Shown here one piece after another: positions 12,399-25,600 of a stretch of 64,000 bases of DNA. The notes under the pieces were generated by a model. The model was given only the letters and a program-made list of their open reading frames with translations, was not told where the DNA came from and ran no database searches. Origin of the DNA: Sitta carolinensis (lineage: Eukaryota > Chordata > Aves > Passeriformes > Sittidae); assembly GCA_032173965.1 (NCBI GenBank), contig JAVUNC010000004.1, positions 56,481,501 to 56,545,500 on the forward strand. Direction: 5' to 3'. Within the stretch, counting starts at the first letter, position 1. Each line of letters starts with the position of its first letter. The translations under genes and the position numbers were made by a program.

Positions 12399-13983
12399 TT
12401 TGGCATCAAAGCCACTTCAGAAACCTCAACTAGGTCCTCTGTAGCTCTGATATATTTAGTTGGCAGCAAAGCTACTTAAGTAACAAAGATATTCGACCAA
12501 AAGTCAAGACTAACTCTATAAATTATTAAACTACATGTTGCAAGCTCTATTTTTTAGGTTTCATTTTAAATCAGACCTTAATTCACCCAGGGAGAATTTG
12601 CCTTTAACCTCTAATCAGAACACTTATACATTCCTGTTCTCTGGAAAAACTCCTATGGGCCAGAGCCCTTCAGTTTTTGTTGGGGGTTTTGAGGTTATTT
12701 ATTTAATTAGGCAAGTCATCTTCTCAAATAATAGATATATTTAAGGAGCAAACATAGATGGAAAATTCTATACAAGCAATGCATAGGTTTAGTGCAGAAT
12801 GGCTGGGCACCATATGTGATCAAGGCTTCTTAACCAGGATCTGTAAAAAATAGGCAGGTACACTCTGAGAAAAAAGTGTCCATACACTGAGCCATATAGC
12901 AGTAAAGGAACAGCATTCCTGAAAACTCCTGTGTCATGTGTGTCTCACCTCTCACCTTCCACAGTCTTCCAGTGCAAGGAAAACCTTTCCCCACCTGTAT
13001 CAGGGAATACAGTTTTCACCTGACCATATTTTTGCAGTGATAAAAAAGAGAAAAGCATTCACCACAGGATTATGCACTGGGAATAGCTGTGGAAAGCCAC
13101 AATATACAACATCTATGGCCAAAACAGCTATTTGTTTTACCACAAGAAGACCTACAGAACTTTAGGTAGACTTCACTGCAGGCACCTCAAATAAATGCAG
13201 TTATATTAGGCTCCAGTGGTACACTGTCCTGCCTAGAGATAGATATCAGCTATTCCCGTATCTTTTGCTGACAACAGCAGCCTTCCATCAGGAAGAAAAG
13301 CATAAGTGAAGGTAACATTTAAAAGACATTAAAAAAAGTAGAAAAGCTGTCTGGAAAGCAATTGGAATAGCTTAGGCAACAAGGAAAAAAAACTAAAGAC
13401 ACAATACACTCAAAAAACCCAAACCAAACAAACAAACAAACAAAAAAAAACCCCCAAAAAAAAACCCAACCAAACAAAAACCTAGCTTAGAAGGCCATTC
13501 TGGCCCAGGCATTGAAACAGAACTTGGTCTCACTGCTCATCAGCTACAAACCAAGAGTGGCCTGAGCAGCTATGAAAGCTGCTTTGCAGACCAACAGTCC
13601 AAGATCACTCCCCACATGCAGATGTGCTTTCTCCTCTCCTGCTTCATCATCTCTGTCAGGAACAGCTACACCAAGTTAACAAGACCTCCCCTCCTGGCCA
13701 CTCACAGCTGAGTCACCCTCAGCCAAGCACAGCACCAGACCTTTGCCTCCCCAGCTACAGAGTTCCACGTGGAGCTAGGGAGGGAACAGGGACACAGAAG
13801 TGCACAGCAGTCACCATGCTGAGAGGTGAAGGCAAACCTTCCTCAGCAGGAAGATGCGTGCAGTCAGCTGGGGCCAAGGGAACTGAAGTCAAAGCCTGCC
13901 TGGGAAGTGGGTGAAGCTACAGCATGAGGCTGCATCTTAAAAACACACCCCAAAACCCCTCACGTCACTTCTTTTCCAAGAGC
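12399..13983. other. Spacer between IGF2R 3' end and SLC22A2 start
   Basis: About 1.6 kb. It should contain the transporter's promoter and 5' untranslated region, but I see no decisive promoter element. A low-complexity A/C tract sits at 13411-13482. No other gene or repeat family is recognised. Confidence 0.5.
13411..13482 (+). repeat. A/C low-complexity tract (CAAA-type)
   Basis: Imperfect runs of CAAA units, then A9-C5-A9-C3. It is a simple sequence tract without spacers or conserved repeat units. Confidence 0.85.
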
Positions 13984-13989
13984 TTTATT
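13984..13989 (-). terminator. IGF2R: Probable distal poly(A) signal of IGF2R
   Basis: AATAAA on the minus strand. About 20 to 55 bases further along the transcript there is a G/T-rich stretch (GGGGTTTTGGGG then TGTGTTTTT), a good downstream element. Using it gives a 3' untranslated region of about 2.25 kb. Other hexamers at 14991-14996 and 15227-15232 could be used as well. Confidence 0.5.
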
Positions 13990-16237
13990 TAAACAGATGG
14001 TAATGGTGTGCAAAAGTTTCCCTTGAACTACAAAAGTTCAATCCAGACTGAGTGAGTTTTCCCCATTTCCCACCATCTTCTCTGCAGCCAGCCCAGAGGG
14101 GCTGTGTGGGACTCTGCCACGCAGGTGGGTTTCTTAGGGACACTCCCCAAGGAGTGGACTGGAAAAGCTTCTGCTTCTGGCCCAGACATTTTTACATACT
14201 CATCTGAGCCCTGCTACCCTCATACCCCTTCCCTCCATACAGTTAAGCAGAGCATTCTTCTGGCAAAAATAATCTGGTGAAGCTGGTTATGCATCCAGCT
14301 CTCTATGAGATAAGATTCAGCCAGCCTACCTACAAATGCCTAGGTAAAAAGTGGGCAATGGTTCCAAGTCCAGGCACTGAAGTCACTCACTGGTCTCAGA
14401 TGCAAATTATATCATTGATATTGCTCAGATAAGCACCCCCTGACAGAGTAGCTCTGTACTACCTAAGCCTTGTTAGGCACAGCCCAAACAAAGATACCAT
14501 GTGATTTTACACAGAAGTAATTTCATGCAGTTAGTTCATGGATCAAACTCGAAAATGCCAGCCTTGATGACCTGGGGAAGGGACGCAGAACCTTCTGACA
14601 TGCATTAAGAGAACTGTTATAATGATAACAGATAGTATTAAAAATACACCATCAAGCCTCTCACTTCTCCAAGCTCTCTTAGTTATAAATATGAAAAATA
14701 CTTATTTATGTTTGAAAATATGCAGCTTAAGCTAAACTGATTTACAGATCCACTGGTAACAACAAGAGGAAGAAACCCCAAGTCTAATTAAAGAAAGAAT
14801 ACACCACCAGGGCATACCTACATATTCTGATTTTTGTCATCAAACACTGGTTCTCATTTTGAGTGACATGATTAAGGTATTAACCATCACAGCAGGAAAG
14901 GGTCTCACCAGGCTGGTGAGCAGCATACAGAATAGTGTAAGAAAGATTCCAGACTTGAGATGTGGGATTTGGAATACCCACTTCATATCTTTTATTGAAA
15001 TTGCTGAATACTTTATATTACACTATTTTGATTCAAAATGGAGTTTTTATAAAAAGAAACCATTGTTGAAACTGAATAAGCCAGCCAAAAGGAACAACAA
15101 AAAGTTTGAAAAAATTGAATGACCAATGCATGTTCTTGTACAATGCTTTGAAACCCTATCATTGTCCATAATTTCATTTAGGAAAAACCTGGAAAAGAGC
15201 AAGACTGCTAGAGAAAAACTCTTGCATTTATTACCAGCAACATTTCAAATCAATGACCATGGCCAGGATCATAGCATATGGACTATAAATTAGGCTATCA
15301 GAAAATATTGGCCCAAATTTGTTTTCTTGAAATTAATACCAGAGAGAGGCATTATGCAGACTAGGGCTCCCCTAGTCCCTGGGTTTTTCTTGGTGCTGAC
15401 AAACTGGGTAGTGTAGATTGTATTATAGGAATTCTGCCTCTACATCCTTGAAAACTCTGGTTCTCTGTGCAGTTGGCCTAGTCCAGCCATAATCAAGGAA
15501 AAAAAAATCTTTGGGTGCTTGTCAGCTGCTTAGGCAAATACTGATAAAGTCATTAATATGACCAGTACCAAAAAAAAAAAAATATACCATGCGAAGAACA
15601 GCAACCATTTCAGGCTAAAGCTATACAGAATTGTACCTTTCAGTCCACACCTTTGAACCAATGATCTGTTTAAATTAGAATGGATGTTCAAATTTACAGG
15701 ATAAATTAGACCAGTTCCAAAATTTACATCAAATCATCCCAACACACAAAAGTTATACTTTTCCTTGTCCACGATGGGTGAACCCATATAAGAATACCCT
15801 GCCGGCAGGAAGAACGTTACTATTAAGCAAACCTGAGTAGTGAGGATCAATAAATACAAGGAGTTAAAATGATAGTAGTCAGATAACTCGAGTCTCAGAA
15901 GCCAGGGGCTTCATTGAGCCTTAATCCCTTCCTTTCAAAGGTTTCTCTTTTTTAAGCAAGCATTTAACATCTATGCTAAGACTTAAAAAAAAAAAAAGTG
16001 TCCTGGCTAGAGAGAGTCAACTACACTCAGTCAACTGGATGTCAGAAATCCAGTAATTACTGAACAGATCATTGTAAGCAACCAAGAAATCTTTCTCTTC
16101 TTCCCTTTTCAATGGTTTCTTGTTAAAGGCAAAATTCAGAAAAACCTTTCAGGCTGAAGTCCTCGTATTTGGTTGGAAATGTTGTCCTGTTATATATAAT
16201 CTCTCTATATATATTTGATTAGGCACAAGAGGGGTTA
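13984..16237 (-). other. IGF2R: Inferred IGF2R 3' untranslated region
   Basis: The stretch from the stop codon to the best poly(A) signal. It is AT-rich, with no competing coding frame or repeat family. The extent is inferred, since only transcript data fix the end. Confidence 0.5.
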
Positions 16238-16639
16238 TTAAATATTCAACAAGTCCTCATCACTATCATCATGAAATGATGCCGTATTTGTAGAGTTCTG
16301 TGCCTGCTGCTGGCCTGGCCTGGCTGTCGCTTTCCTTTCCTTTCCACCATTCAATAAATAAGATTTGTTATCACTGCCAAAACTGTATGGCTTCTTTTGT
16401 GGGTGTTTGCTCTTGTCTAGTCCTCTTCCTGTTTGAATCTTTACGTCTGGAATGGTTAACACTTCATCCTCACTGTCCAGGTCATCCACATGGAGAGAGG
16501 TAAGGGCTTCAGATGTAACAGACTTGGTAGCAATGTGACCATTCTCCTGCCCTCCTTTGGCTGTTCTTGGATTTGGTGCTGCAACTTCCTCCATAAGCCA
16601 CTCTGTCTCATTCTCATTAGCTTCTTCTTCACTGTTTAT
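16238..16639 (-). CDS. IGF2R: IGF2R exon 48 (C-terminal tail and stop)
   Basis: 402 bases including TAA. It encodes [12 protein letters not shown] (the WLM endosome-retrieval motif), [10 protein letters not shown] (an acidic casein-kinase-2 type site) and the C-terminal [11 protein letters not shown], an acidic-cluster dileucine of DxxLL type bound by GGA adaptors. The middle of the tail is diverged and glutamine-rich, as expected. Confidence 0.96.
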   Translation of the reverse strand: MNSEEEANENETEWLMEEVAAPNPRTAKGGQENGHIATKSVTSEALTSLHVDDLDSEDEVLTIPDVKIQTGRGLDKSKHPQKKPYSFGSDNKSYLLNGGKERKATARPGQQQAQNSTNTASFHDDSDEDLLNI

Positions 16640-19600
16640 CTGCAAGAAAAGAAAAAAGGAGACTGCATTTGCCACTGTAGACCAACACACACACTGATCT
16701 CCCCAGTCGTCAGACCCCACAGCATGCACTGCCTGGGTGTAAGGTAGCTGTGAGAGAGTAAACACTGCAAGAGCATCACTTTTCACTGTGCTGAAACAGA
16801 CTTTGTTATCTTCTTGTACATTTACATGTTTTTTGGTGATTTACAGACTGCTCTTCATTTCCTCAACTCTATCTTCCTTTCCCATTTCACAATATAAATA
16901 TATATACATCAGCTATGTGGCTTTACTGATGCCACACCATATAGTTTCCATGCACTAAAGAAACCAGGAATTAAGGGGGTTATTTATTTATTAACAAAAG
17001 TTTCATATTAAGAAAACTTGACAAGAAACAAATTTGATTTTGTCGCTTTATTACCTTTGTGTATTTGTAGGAAACACCAGATGATCTTCTGCAGCAGTTT
17101 GCTATTTTGTTTATTACAATTTCCCTAAACAAAGGAAAGAATACTACATTAGGAACACCAGATCCACTTATTAGCCCTCACTTTTCTTCACTGGATTTTT
17201 ACCATCAACGTAAAGCATGTCAACAAATGAGCTGCAAAGTATCACACTGACTCTGAACCACTCTATCAAAATCCAGTCTGGGATGATGCATATCTCTTCC
17301 CCCTTGCTACAGCTTCAGGATGACTGTTCTGAAACCCCTCTGGCCTTCATATCTAAGAGAAAAATACCCTGAAAATTGTTTGGAAAGCAGACAAACAGCA
17401 GGACTTGCACATTTTCCTTGACACTGTTGTATGGATCTAGCCTGAGTCCATGAAAGCAGAGAGATATCAAATACTAACAATACTGTCATACTTCATATTA
17501 TGCTTCTTAATTAGCAGTTTCCCACAAGAGAGGCTAGACCAACTCAGTTGTACACCCCAGCTCTTTACATGGGCCTTCAGACAGTAATGGAGAATTTGAA
17601 GGAACCAGCAGTTTGACAGTTGATGCTACCAACCAAAAAACAGAACCCATGTCTCTAAAGTTTACTATTTCCCTTTCATTTCTGTCAGAAAACCAAGTAA
17701 TGACAAAGAAACTTTAGAAGTCTCTTAAAAATTTCTTACCTCCTCTCTTTTTTGTAGAACAGCAAGATAATGAGACATGCAGTGAGAACAACCAAGAGGA
17801 CACTAAGCACAGCACCAACAGCCTGGCTTCTCCTTGAAAGACCTTTATGTATTTGGGTCTCCTCATCTGTCTGGTGATGATTGTTTCCTGGATCATTGGT
17901 TGATCTAGCAACATAAATTGAAAAGATAAGATCTATTGATAAGTTTTGTTAAACTGAATTAGAAACAGCAGATTAAAAAGATAAGCCACACCATCCTGTC
18001 ATTCCAATCTAACAGCTGTATGTATTGAATTTAGGGGATTTCTTCTAAGTAAAAAACACCTTGAAAAACACAAATATACGTACTGTGCTTAAAGCACAGT
18101 ATGTTATCAAACAGTGCATGAAACTACAGTCAAAACTGCAGTGCACAATTAAGCACTCCACAGCTTACACAGCAGCAGCTATCCACACAAAGCTGCTGTT
18201 TTAGAATCAAATCTAAATCTTGAGCAATCTGCACTTGAGCAAGCCACAACAGCTATAGAAATTATCCACCTTTCATCTGACTATGGCACTACACACACCA
18301 AATTCTCTCAATAGGTTCCCTAAATTAGATTCTCTAAAATAGATTCTCTAAATCAGAATCAAGAGTTGGCCTGCGCTTTCAAGCTAGCAGCCAGCAAGTA
18401 TATGCTCCCAGAAGTAGTCACTCCACTTTTCACAGTGAGGTTGCTTACCTGTCACCAACATTGTAAGCACCTAGATACAGACGGTCTGCTTTTAACACTG
18501 TCCCCTCACAAAGCAGTAGATTAGCTACCATATTTAAATGCAGAAATACTTCATTGTTCCTTGAAGACCTGTAATGCTTTTCCATTCCAGGCTAAATAAG
18601 TGGGCAGATAGAGGAGAAGGCCATCTTTGTCACAGTTTCAAACTTTTCCAGACAAGGGGGACCAAATACCTCATCCACAAACTGTTTGCTCCTCTCAGTA
18701 ACACGAAACAGCATATTCTGTCAGCTACAGTAGGTTTACTTAGTGAAAACAAGGATATTAATTCCACTGTGCCTCTCCAGCTTTAGGTCCAGATCAGTTT
18801 GGCAAGCATTAATTTAGTAGTCATGTGCCAAACACTGCATACATGATCATCAATTTATCTATAAGCCTACTGCTTTTCTGCTTTTTTAGTTTTTTCCCCT
18901 TTTCCCAATCACTGTGATAAATACAAGAAAGCCTTTTGCTGGGAAGTGCTGACAAGAGGTGCTTTCAGAAAATGGTTAACTACTCACATTAATGGACACA
19001 CAGCGGATGTGTACCAGGTAAATAAATACTGGCAATCTGCTGTCTCATGAAGAAATTCAGGGATGCCTTCCTTTGCTTCTGGATTGCAGTGGAAGAAAAT
19101 GGTCGAAGACACAAACTTTGATTTATCTTTACCACATCTGGAGTCAGATGAAAATATGACATCCAAATCATCATCTACAATGAGAAGAAAAAAACTGTAG
19201 TTTACTACTATTCTTTGAGCACAGTCTGTAACACTAGACTCTGTAAAGCAAAGTAGCTAGCTAAAGGAAATGACTGCTTATACAGCACAAGCACAGATGA
19301 AAACAGGAGAAAGTCTTCTATCTTGCATTGTTTTTACCAAAGTCTTTCAACTTCAAGTCTCTCAAGTTGTCAAGCCCTAACCCCTATTAAAGCCATATTT
19401 TCAACTGAGCTTACAGAGGAAAAAAAAAACTAAATTATGCTAGACAGATTTTGGATATCTTTACAGAAATGGATTAACATAGATGTTGTAAACCAAAAAA
19501 CATTTTCTGATGAAGCAATTCACAGAGTATCAAGCAATTCTGTCTGGTGAGCACTTACCATCAACAAAATACTTGGCATTTCTGGCAGAACCAACTCTCC

Positions 19601-22600
19601 GCACGCGCTGTTCATTAGTTTTCACCTGGCAGATGTTTGCTCCAGAGCATTCTGGGGAACTTGAGTTTATTATACCAGAAAGTTGAATTTCATACACATA
19701 TTTATCACCATTTGTCCGTACATCACCAGAAGCTGTGTACAACCTGAGGAAACAGAGGACAAGTCTGTTCTTAAGCCTGAACTCCCAGGCTTGACTTATT
19801 TCCAAGACATAAGACTGGCAGCAGTGGTAGATGCCATCACTGGTTGATTCCAGAGCAAGCTCAGTGACTGATTCAGCAACTACCTAAGATGCAGGACTGT
19901 GACTTCCTCCCTAACATAGAAATAAGGATTACATTTAGCATAAATATAATCCTTAGCAAACACAGAAAGCATGTTTTTCTAGCTATACTGCCCTCAATGT
20001 GTGAGTGAACATGTAAATACCTCCAAAGTTTTAATATGAAGTCAAAAGCATTATTCATTGGCTCACACACACTACTGACTGTGAGAACCATATGGTGTGC
20101 TCTGCAGCTATGGTAAATGATAGTAATTTAGCAATCTTCTCCAGAAAGGTAACTAGTTGTACTGTTCTGTTGTTTTGGGGTTTGTTTGGGGTTTTTGTAC
20201 TCACTTGGAATAAACATCCCCTAAAGAAAAGTTTTTCCCAGTTGCAGGATTAATGACTGTTCCATTCACCACTTCTACCTCCTGCTGCTTCACAGCACAA
20301 GCTGCACGTGTGTCCCATGTGATGTAGTAAGCACAGTTTTCTTCATCAAACCTACCAAATAAAAGAGAGAGCTGATGATTACAGGAAAGAATAACAAGTT
20401 CTTAGCATCTTTTAGCAACTGCTAACCAGCACATGACAATGTCCTGCCTAAGCATCACACCTAGAGTAAGTTAAAATAGTCAAGCAGCACTCATACAAAG
20501 CTACCTGAAGAATTACATTGCATTTTTCTGTAGTTTCATGATTTCAGAAGACCTGGCTGCACCTGAACTTCCTAGTGAAAATTCCTGAACTCCCAGAGTG
20601 TATCAAAGGGTTTTAATGATATATTTTACCTAGGAAGCACATTAGGCTGCTTTTTTGCAGCATGTTAAACCTACCTTTTATTTAAGCAGGATAAGAGGTA
20701 TAAGCTAGTGTCCTGGTTCTGGCCACGGGAGGGTAATATTTTTGCAGTAGCCAGGAAGGGCTATGGCCAGGACCCAGAGGTTATTCTATACCAGCTCACA
20801 TAATTGCTAGGGACAGAGGGAAGGACATATTTCCCAGGGAGAAGGGGTCCCTCCTGGGCCAACATAGCACAGCAAAGGGACCCCAGTCATGCACCATTGA
20901 CTTGTTTGAATCATTCAGCTCCTTCTTGTACCCTCTGGCATTAGGTATTGTTGCTATTACTGCTTCTTTTCTTATTTCATTTCTGTTTCCAGTAAATTGT
21001 TGTTATATCAACCCATGATCTTTGCCTTTTGTGCCTCCACTTCTCCTCTCCAGCCCTCAGAAGGGGAAAGGGGGGAACAAGCAGCATGTAGTTTCAGTGG
21101 GAGCACTGTACTAGAGAATACCATTCCTAAACGACGACAGCTAGTCAGACTTTGCTGCCTAGTTCTTTGACTCAGAGCATTTTGTTGAGCTTTCCAATTC
21201 TACAAGCAACATAGAGTTAATATCAAGACTAAGCAAAAAGTTCTCAAGCTTTCTAAAGTGTTTGTCATCATGCATATATACCTTATTTAGAGAGCTTCTG
21301 GTTAAATACACTGTATTGAGGCAGAAATAAACCATGCTTTATTAGCCCAATCGCTTACATACAGAAAATGTTCTTTAATAAACAGATTTTGAACAGAGTT
21401 AAGTGTGGTTGTACAATGACATTGGCTACGGACACTGAAAACAACAGCAATTATCAGATCTAATTCAGAAGGAGAATGCTTAAATTTTTGCCCAGAGATT
21501 TTAAGATAAATACAAAATATGTTTACAGAAGCAAACAACTGCACAAACTCCAGAAGACCCTATGCCTTGTAAGTACAGACCACAGATGATTTTAGGGACT
21601 GTCCAAAAAGGCAGACAGTCCCTGTCCTGAGACTGAAGAGTTTACTAGAGAGGTTCAAAAGAATCAGCCATGAAGATCAGTGGTATGTAAATTTATTACT
21701 CACCTCTGCAGCATGGGCATGCCAACTGTTCTTGCACATTTCAGTTCTATAATTGTTGTTACTTTCTTATTTTTCCTACATTCTTGCCCACTGGAATAAC
21801 TAATATACACTGTATCACCTAGAAGAAAAAAAATGGTGACAAACAAAAAAAGGTTTTTGTAAGCAGCTATAAGAAATTTCCTTTGCTCATTCCCTAGACT
21901 TCCTTACTTCCAGCATTCCTTTCCCCTACATCAACCATATATCAATTATAGTACTTCAGTAATTTGAGGCATTCACATTTGTGATCATTTAAAAATCACT
22001 CCTCAAACACGTTTGTCTTTACATTGTACCCTGTGACAGGCCACCAGTATGGCCATAACAAATGTTGACATTTAAGATATAATTTTATTAAACTTAAGAG
22101 TAAATGAAGAGACCCAATTATAAATGAAATCAAGCAATAAACAGAGCCAATACATGTCAGTACTTCTGTAAGTGGATGGAAAATTTCCCTGAGCAGCAAT
22201 TTGAAAAATATTCTTTAAACTAGAAGCTTGAGTAAAGCTGAGATTATTGGTTTTCATTCATTTTGCCTAAAAGTGAAGCCAATTAATCATCCTTCACATG
22301 CTGCTTTAATTGAAGAAGTTAGTAGATGCAGCCTCAGATTGGCTGAGGTTGGATGGGACCCCCAGAGGTCATCTGGTCCAACCCCCCTGCTCAAGTAGAG
22401 TCACTTGGAGCCAGCTGTCCAGGACTGTGTCCAGACAGCCTCTGAATACCTCCAAGGTAGGAAACTCCACAACCTCCTTAGACAACCTGTGCCAGTGTTT
22501 GGCTATCTCCACTGTAATAAAAGGGTTTCTTGATGTTCAGATAGATAATTCATTTCTTACAGCTTTAATGACAACACTGTTTATTTGCTTCAATGTTTTC

Positions 22601-25600
22601 TCAGGGCTTAAATGTCACATTCTGTTTTATTTTTAAACAGAGGATTCACTGAGAAAAATATTTCAAACTAAAGGCTTCAGTATAATTTAAGAACTGCTGC
22701 AGCCAGGCTGTAAGACTTAAACCTTTAATCTCTAGGTCTCTACAAGAACAAAAAGGAACTCTACCTGTCACATTCAACTTCTGTGTATGAACAAGTCCAA
22801 GAACTTGAACATCTCCATTGTGGCTTTTCCTGCAAATACTGGCTCTTTCAGGGCAGCCCGTGGGCCCTTCGTGTACCCTCTGACAGAGGTTCACATAGTA
22901 CCTATACAGAACATGGCAGACAAAACTTCTTTAAAATTCATTTAGGCATCAAACTGAACAAGAGATACACCAACTTTAGAATCTTCATGGGAAGCAAGAC
23001 AGGTTGCAAGAAACTGAATCTCAAATTAGCTGACAGAATAAAACATGTACTGTGGTTTGGCAGATTACTTCTAACTATCATTTTCAAGTAAGACTGTGTA
23101 AAAAAAAAATTGATCATTTACCAGATTAGGTCACTAGATAATTTTGACCTAGGTCCAAAGTAGAAATTGGAAGAGAGTCAAGAAATATCCTAAAGATTTT
23201 TCATTTATAAAAGTTATAGTACTACCCTAAACTCAGCACCTCCTCAGTTATACCAGCTCAGATATGCTAGAGCAGAGAACTGCTAGCAAGGTGGTGAATG
23301 AAGCACTTTGTTACCCCCCAGTTTATCAAAAGCTTAGAATTAGATGCTGTAATCCTTGCCAGTTCATTTCTATTTCCTAACTGGAGGAGAGAGGCTGGAA
23401 AGGTCAATGACTTCCTGACATCCATATTTTCCACTATGCAAATACATTGAGGTATATGGGTGAAAAGTCAGTTAAACATCAGAAAATACATTTGAATCAA
23501 AAGAAAGCAACTAAGTAATTAAGACTTTTCTTCAACAAGATTAAGAATCCAAAAAATAGTACTTAAACAACAAAATTACATTTTTAAGATGGCAGTTTAA
23601 ATAGAAAGCTTTTACAAAGCTTCCGGTTTAGACATTCATCTCTTAAAAAGGATTACCAATAGGGGGAAAGAGTGAGAATGAAAAATGTGATTACTCGGTC
23701 TCTTCAGATAAAATGGGTTCCTTTCTCAGCTTGTTTTTGTTTTTTGTTTTTTTATTTATATAAAGTGTTAAGCACTAACAGTATTAAGACACTAAGCAGG
23801 GACTGAACAGAAATACTACACCACATTACAACTCTATTGATAAGCAAGCTGCTCCCTGTGAGTTGCTCATTACTCACGAGTTCCCGTTGTGGAAAAAGAT
23901 CCATGATCCTGTCAGGGAAGAGAGCATTCTCAAGTCATATGTTCTGTGTTTTTGGACAAACTTGCACTCCATCTTCTTGGGAGGACAAACAGCCTGAGTC
24001 TTCCATTCAAATGTCACAGCACAACCAAGAGTCTCACTAAGAAGATACGGGCTCCCAACACCAGCATTTTCATCACATGTAAAGATAATGGTAGATTCCT
24101 TTCTTGCAGTTGCTGTAAGGGGAAAGGTTGGAATAAAAGAAAAAGCATATTTTACAAGAAGCTTGCAGGCATGTACGGATTTTAGTGCAGATAAATCTCT
24201 GTGTTAGCTAAGAACCTTGTACATGAAGTATAGGAAGTACTTACTGCTACTACAGAATCCCCACTTTTCATCTCCCTGGTAGTTTTCAGTTGTAGCACAC
24301 CATGGCCTATTCTTCCCTTCTGTAATACATTCCTCATAGGTCTTCCCTTTGTACTTGAAGGGGAACACACAGAGCTCTCCCTTTTCAGTCACTGAGAAGG
24401 AAAGGTACAGTCTCATAACTACACACAGTAGAACAAGAGGCATATCCATATTTGGAACCTTATTCAAAACCTGTACTTCAATACTAAAGAAAGGTCAGTG
24501 GCAAACAGAAATTCTGAAACATTGAATTTAAACCCAATTAGAAAACCAGATGTTGCATGCAATTAGCTACAATCATCTCTACAGAAAGTTGCACTGTCTC
24601 TTCCATTGATGTTGCAGATTAGTAGGACACTTGTGATTTGGCAAAACACACACCTATTACTATATGTAAAATCTGTGTTACTTCCTCCTGTCACAACAAA
24701 ACCTCACTTTTTAAGGGAAAAAAATATCCTGACAAGTTTTGAACATAAAGAATGGGTCTGCTCTGATCTCACCTGGAGGGCACCGATCACCTCCTGTATA
24801 TTGCAAGATAATTGTTTCATCCTGGTGGCTGTAGTCCATTCTCATTTCCTTTATGTTTCCAAAAGATGACACACCACTTTTAGATGTCAGACACACTGCC
24901 CCATCTCTGCATTTTCCTTGGGGTAAGCCTACGCTGCACACACCAACGTGGTAATTGTTGGATCCAGAAAAAACCTGTGTAGGCAATCAGAAGCAGCACA
25001 GCAATTCTAGAGTCAGTATTTACAAAATCACAGAAGTGCTTCATAAACCAAGTTTCAGGCAGCACTTGCATAACGCAGGATGAAATGATAACTAATTTTG
25101 CAAGTCTGGCCTTCCTTAATATGACAAAACTGCAGATAAAGCACACAGGACCACAGAAAATACGTTCAGCAGACCTGCTTTCTCATTCAAGATTCTGTCC
25201 AAGGTGAAGATTTCTCGCTCCTTTACCTATTACTGTGCCCATTAACTTCACTCTCAAAAGCATTAAAATGTTATAATATTATTCCCTCTCTCAGAAGCCA
25301 AACAAGTATTGATACTGAACACAGCATATGTCAGCCTTTCCTCACACTGAATGCTTAAAAGAAACCCTTCCTGTAGTTTCACAATGTTGACAGCAATAGG
25401 CAATTACAAATAAATAAATAAATTAAGAAATGCCACACCACAAGAACGTATTACCTCGAATGATCTTCCAGAAAGGCTGGTCAGGTTAAATGTATAGTGT
25501 AGCTGTTCATCAATCACAGAGCAGCCTAAAGTTTTCACTTTATCAGGACACACAAGTGGAGTTTCCCACTCAAACACAAACGTGCAGTCAACCTTCCTTA

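Noticed and set aside
12451..12459. TATA-like CTAAATATA upstream of the SLC22A2 start codon
   Set aside because: It is 53-61 bases before the ATG in an AT-rich region with no other promoter element. I cannot separate it from chance.
13411..13482. Regular A/C repeats as a CRISPR-like array
   Set aside because: The units are 4-base CAAA and homopolymers without unique spacers. It is a simple-sequence tract in a vertebrate genome.
24204..24467. Small stand-alone fibronectin type II protein
   Set aside because: The FN2 part is IGF2R exon 39 with proper splice sites and phases. The flanking residues are intron translation.
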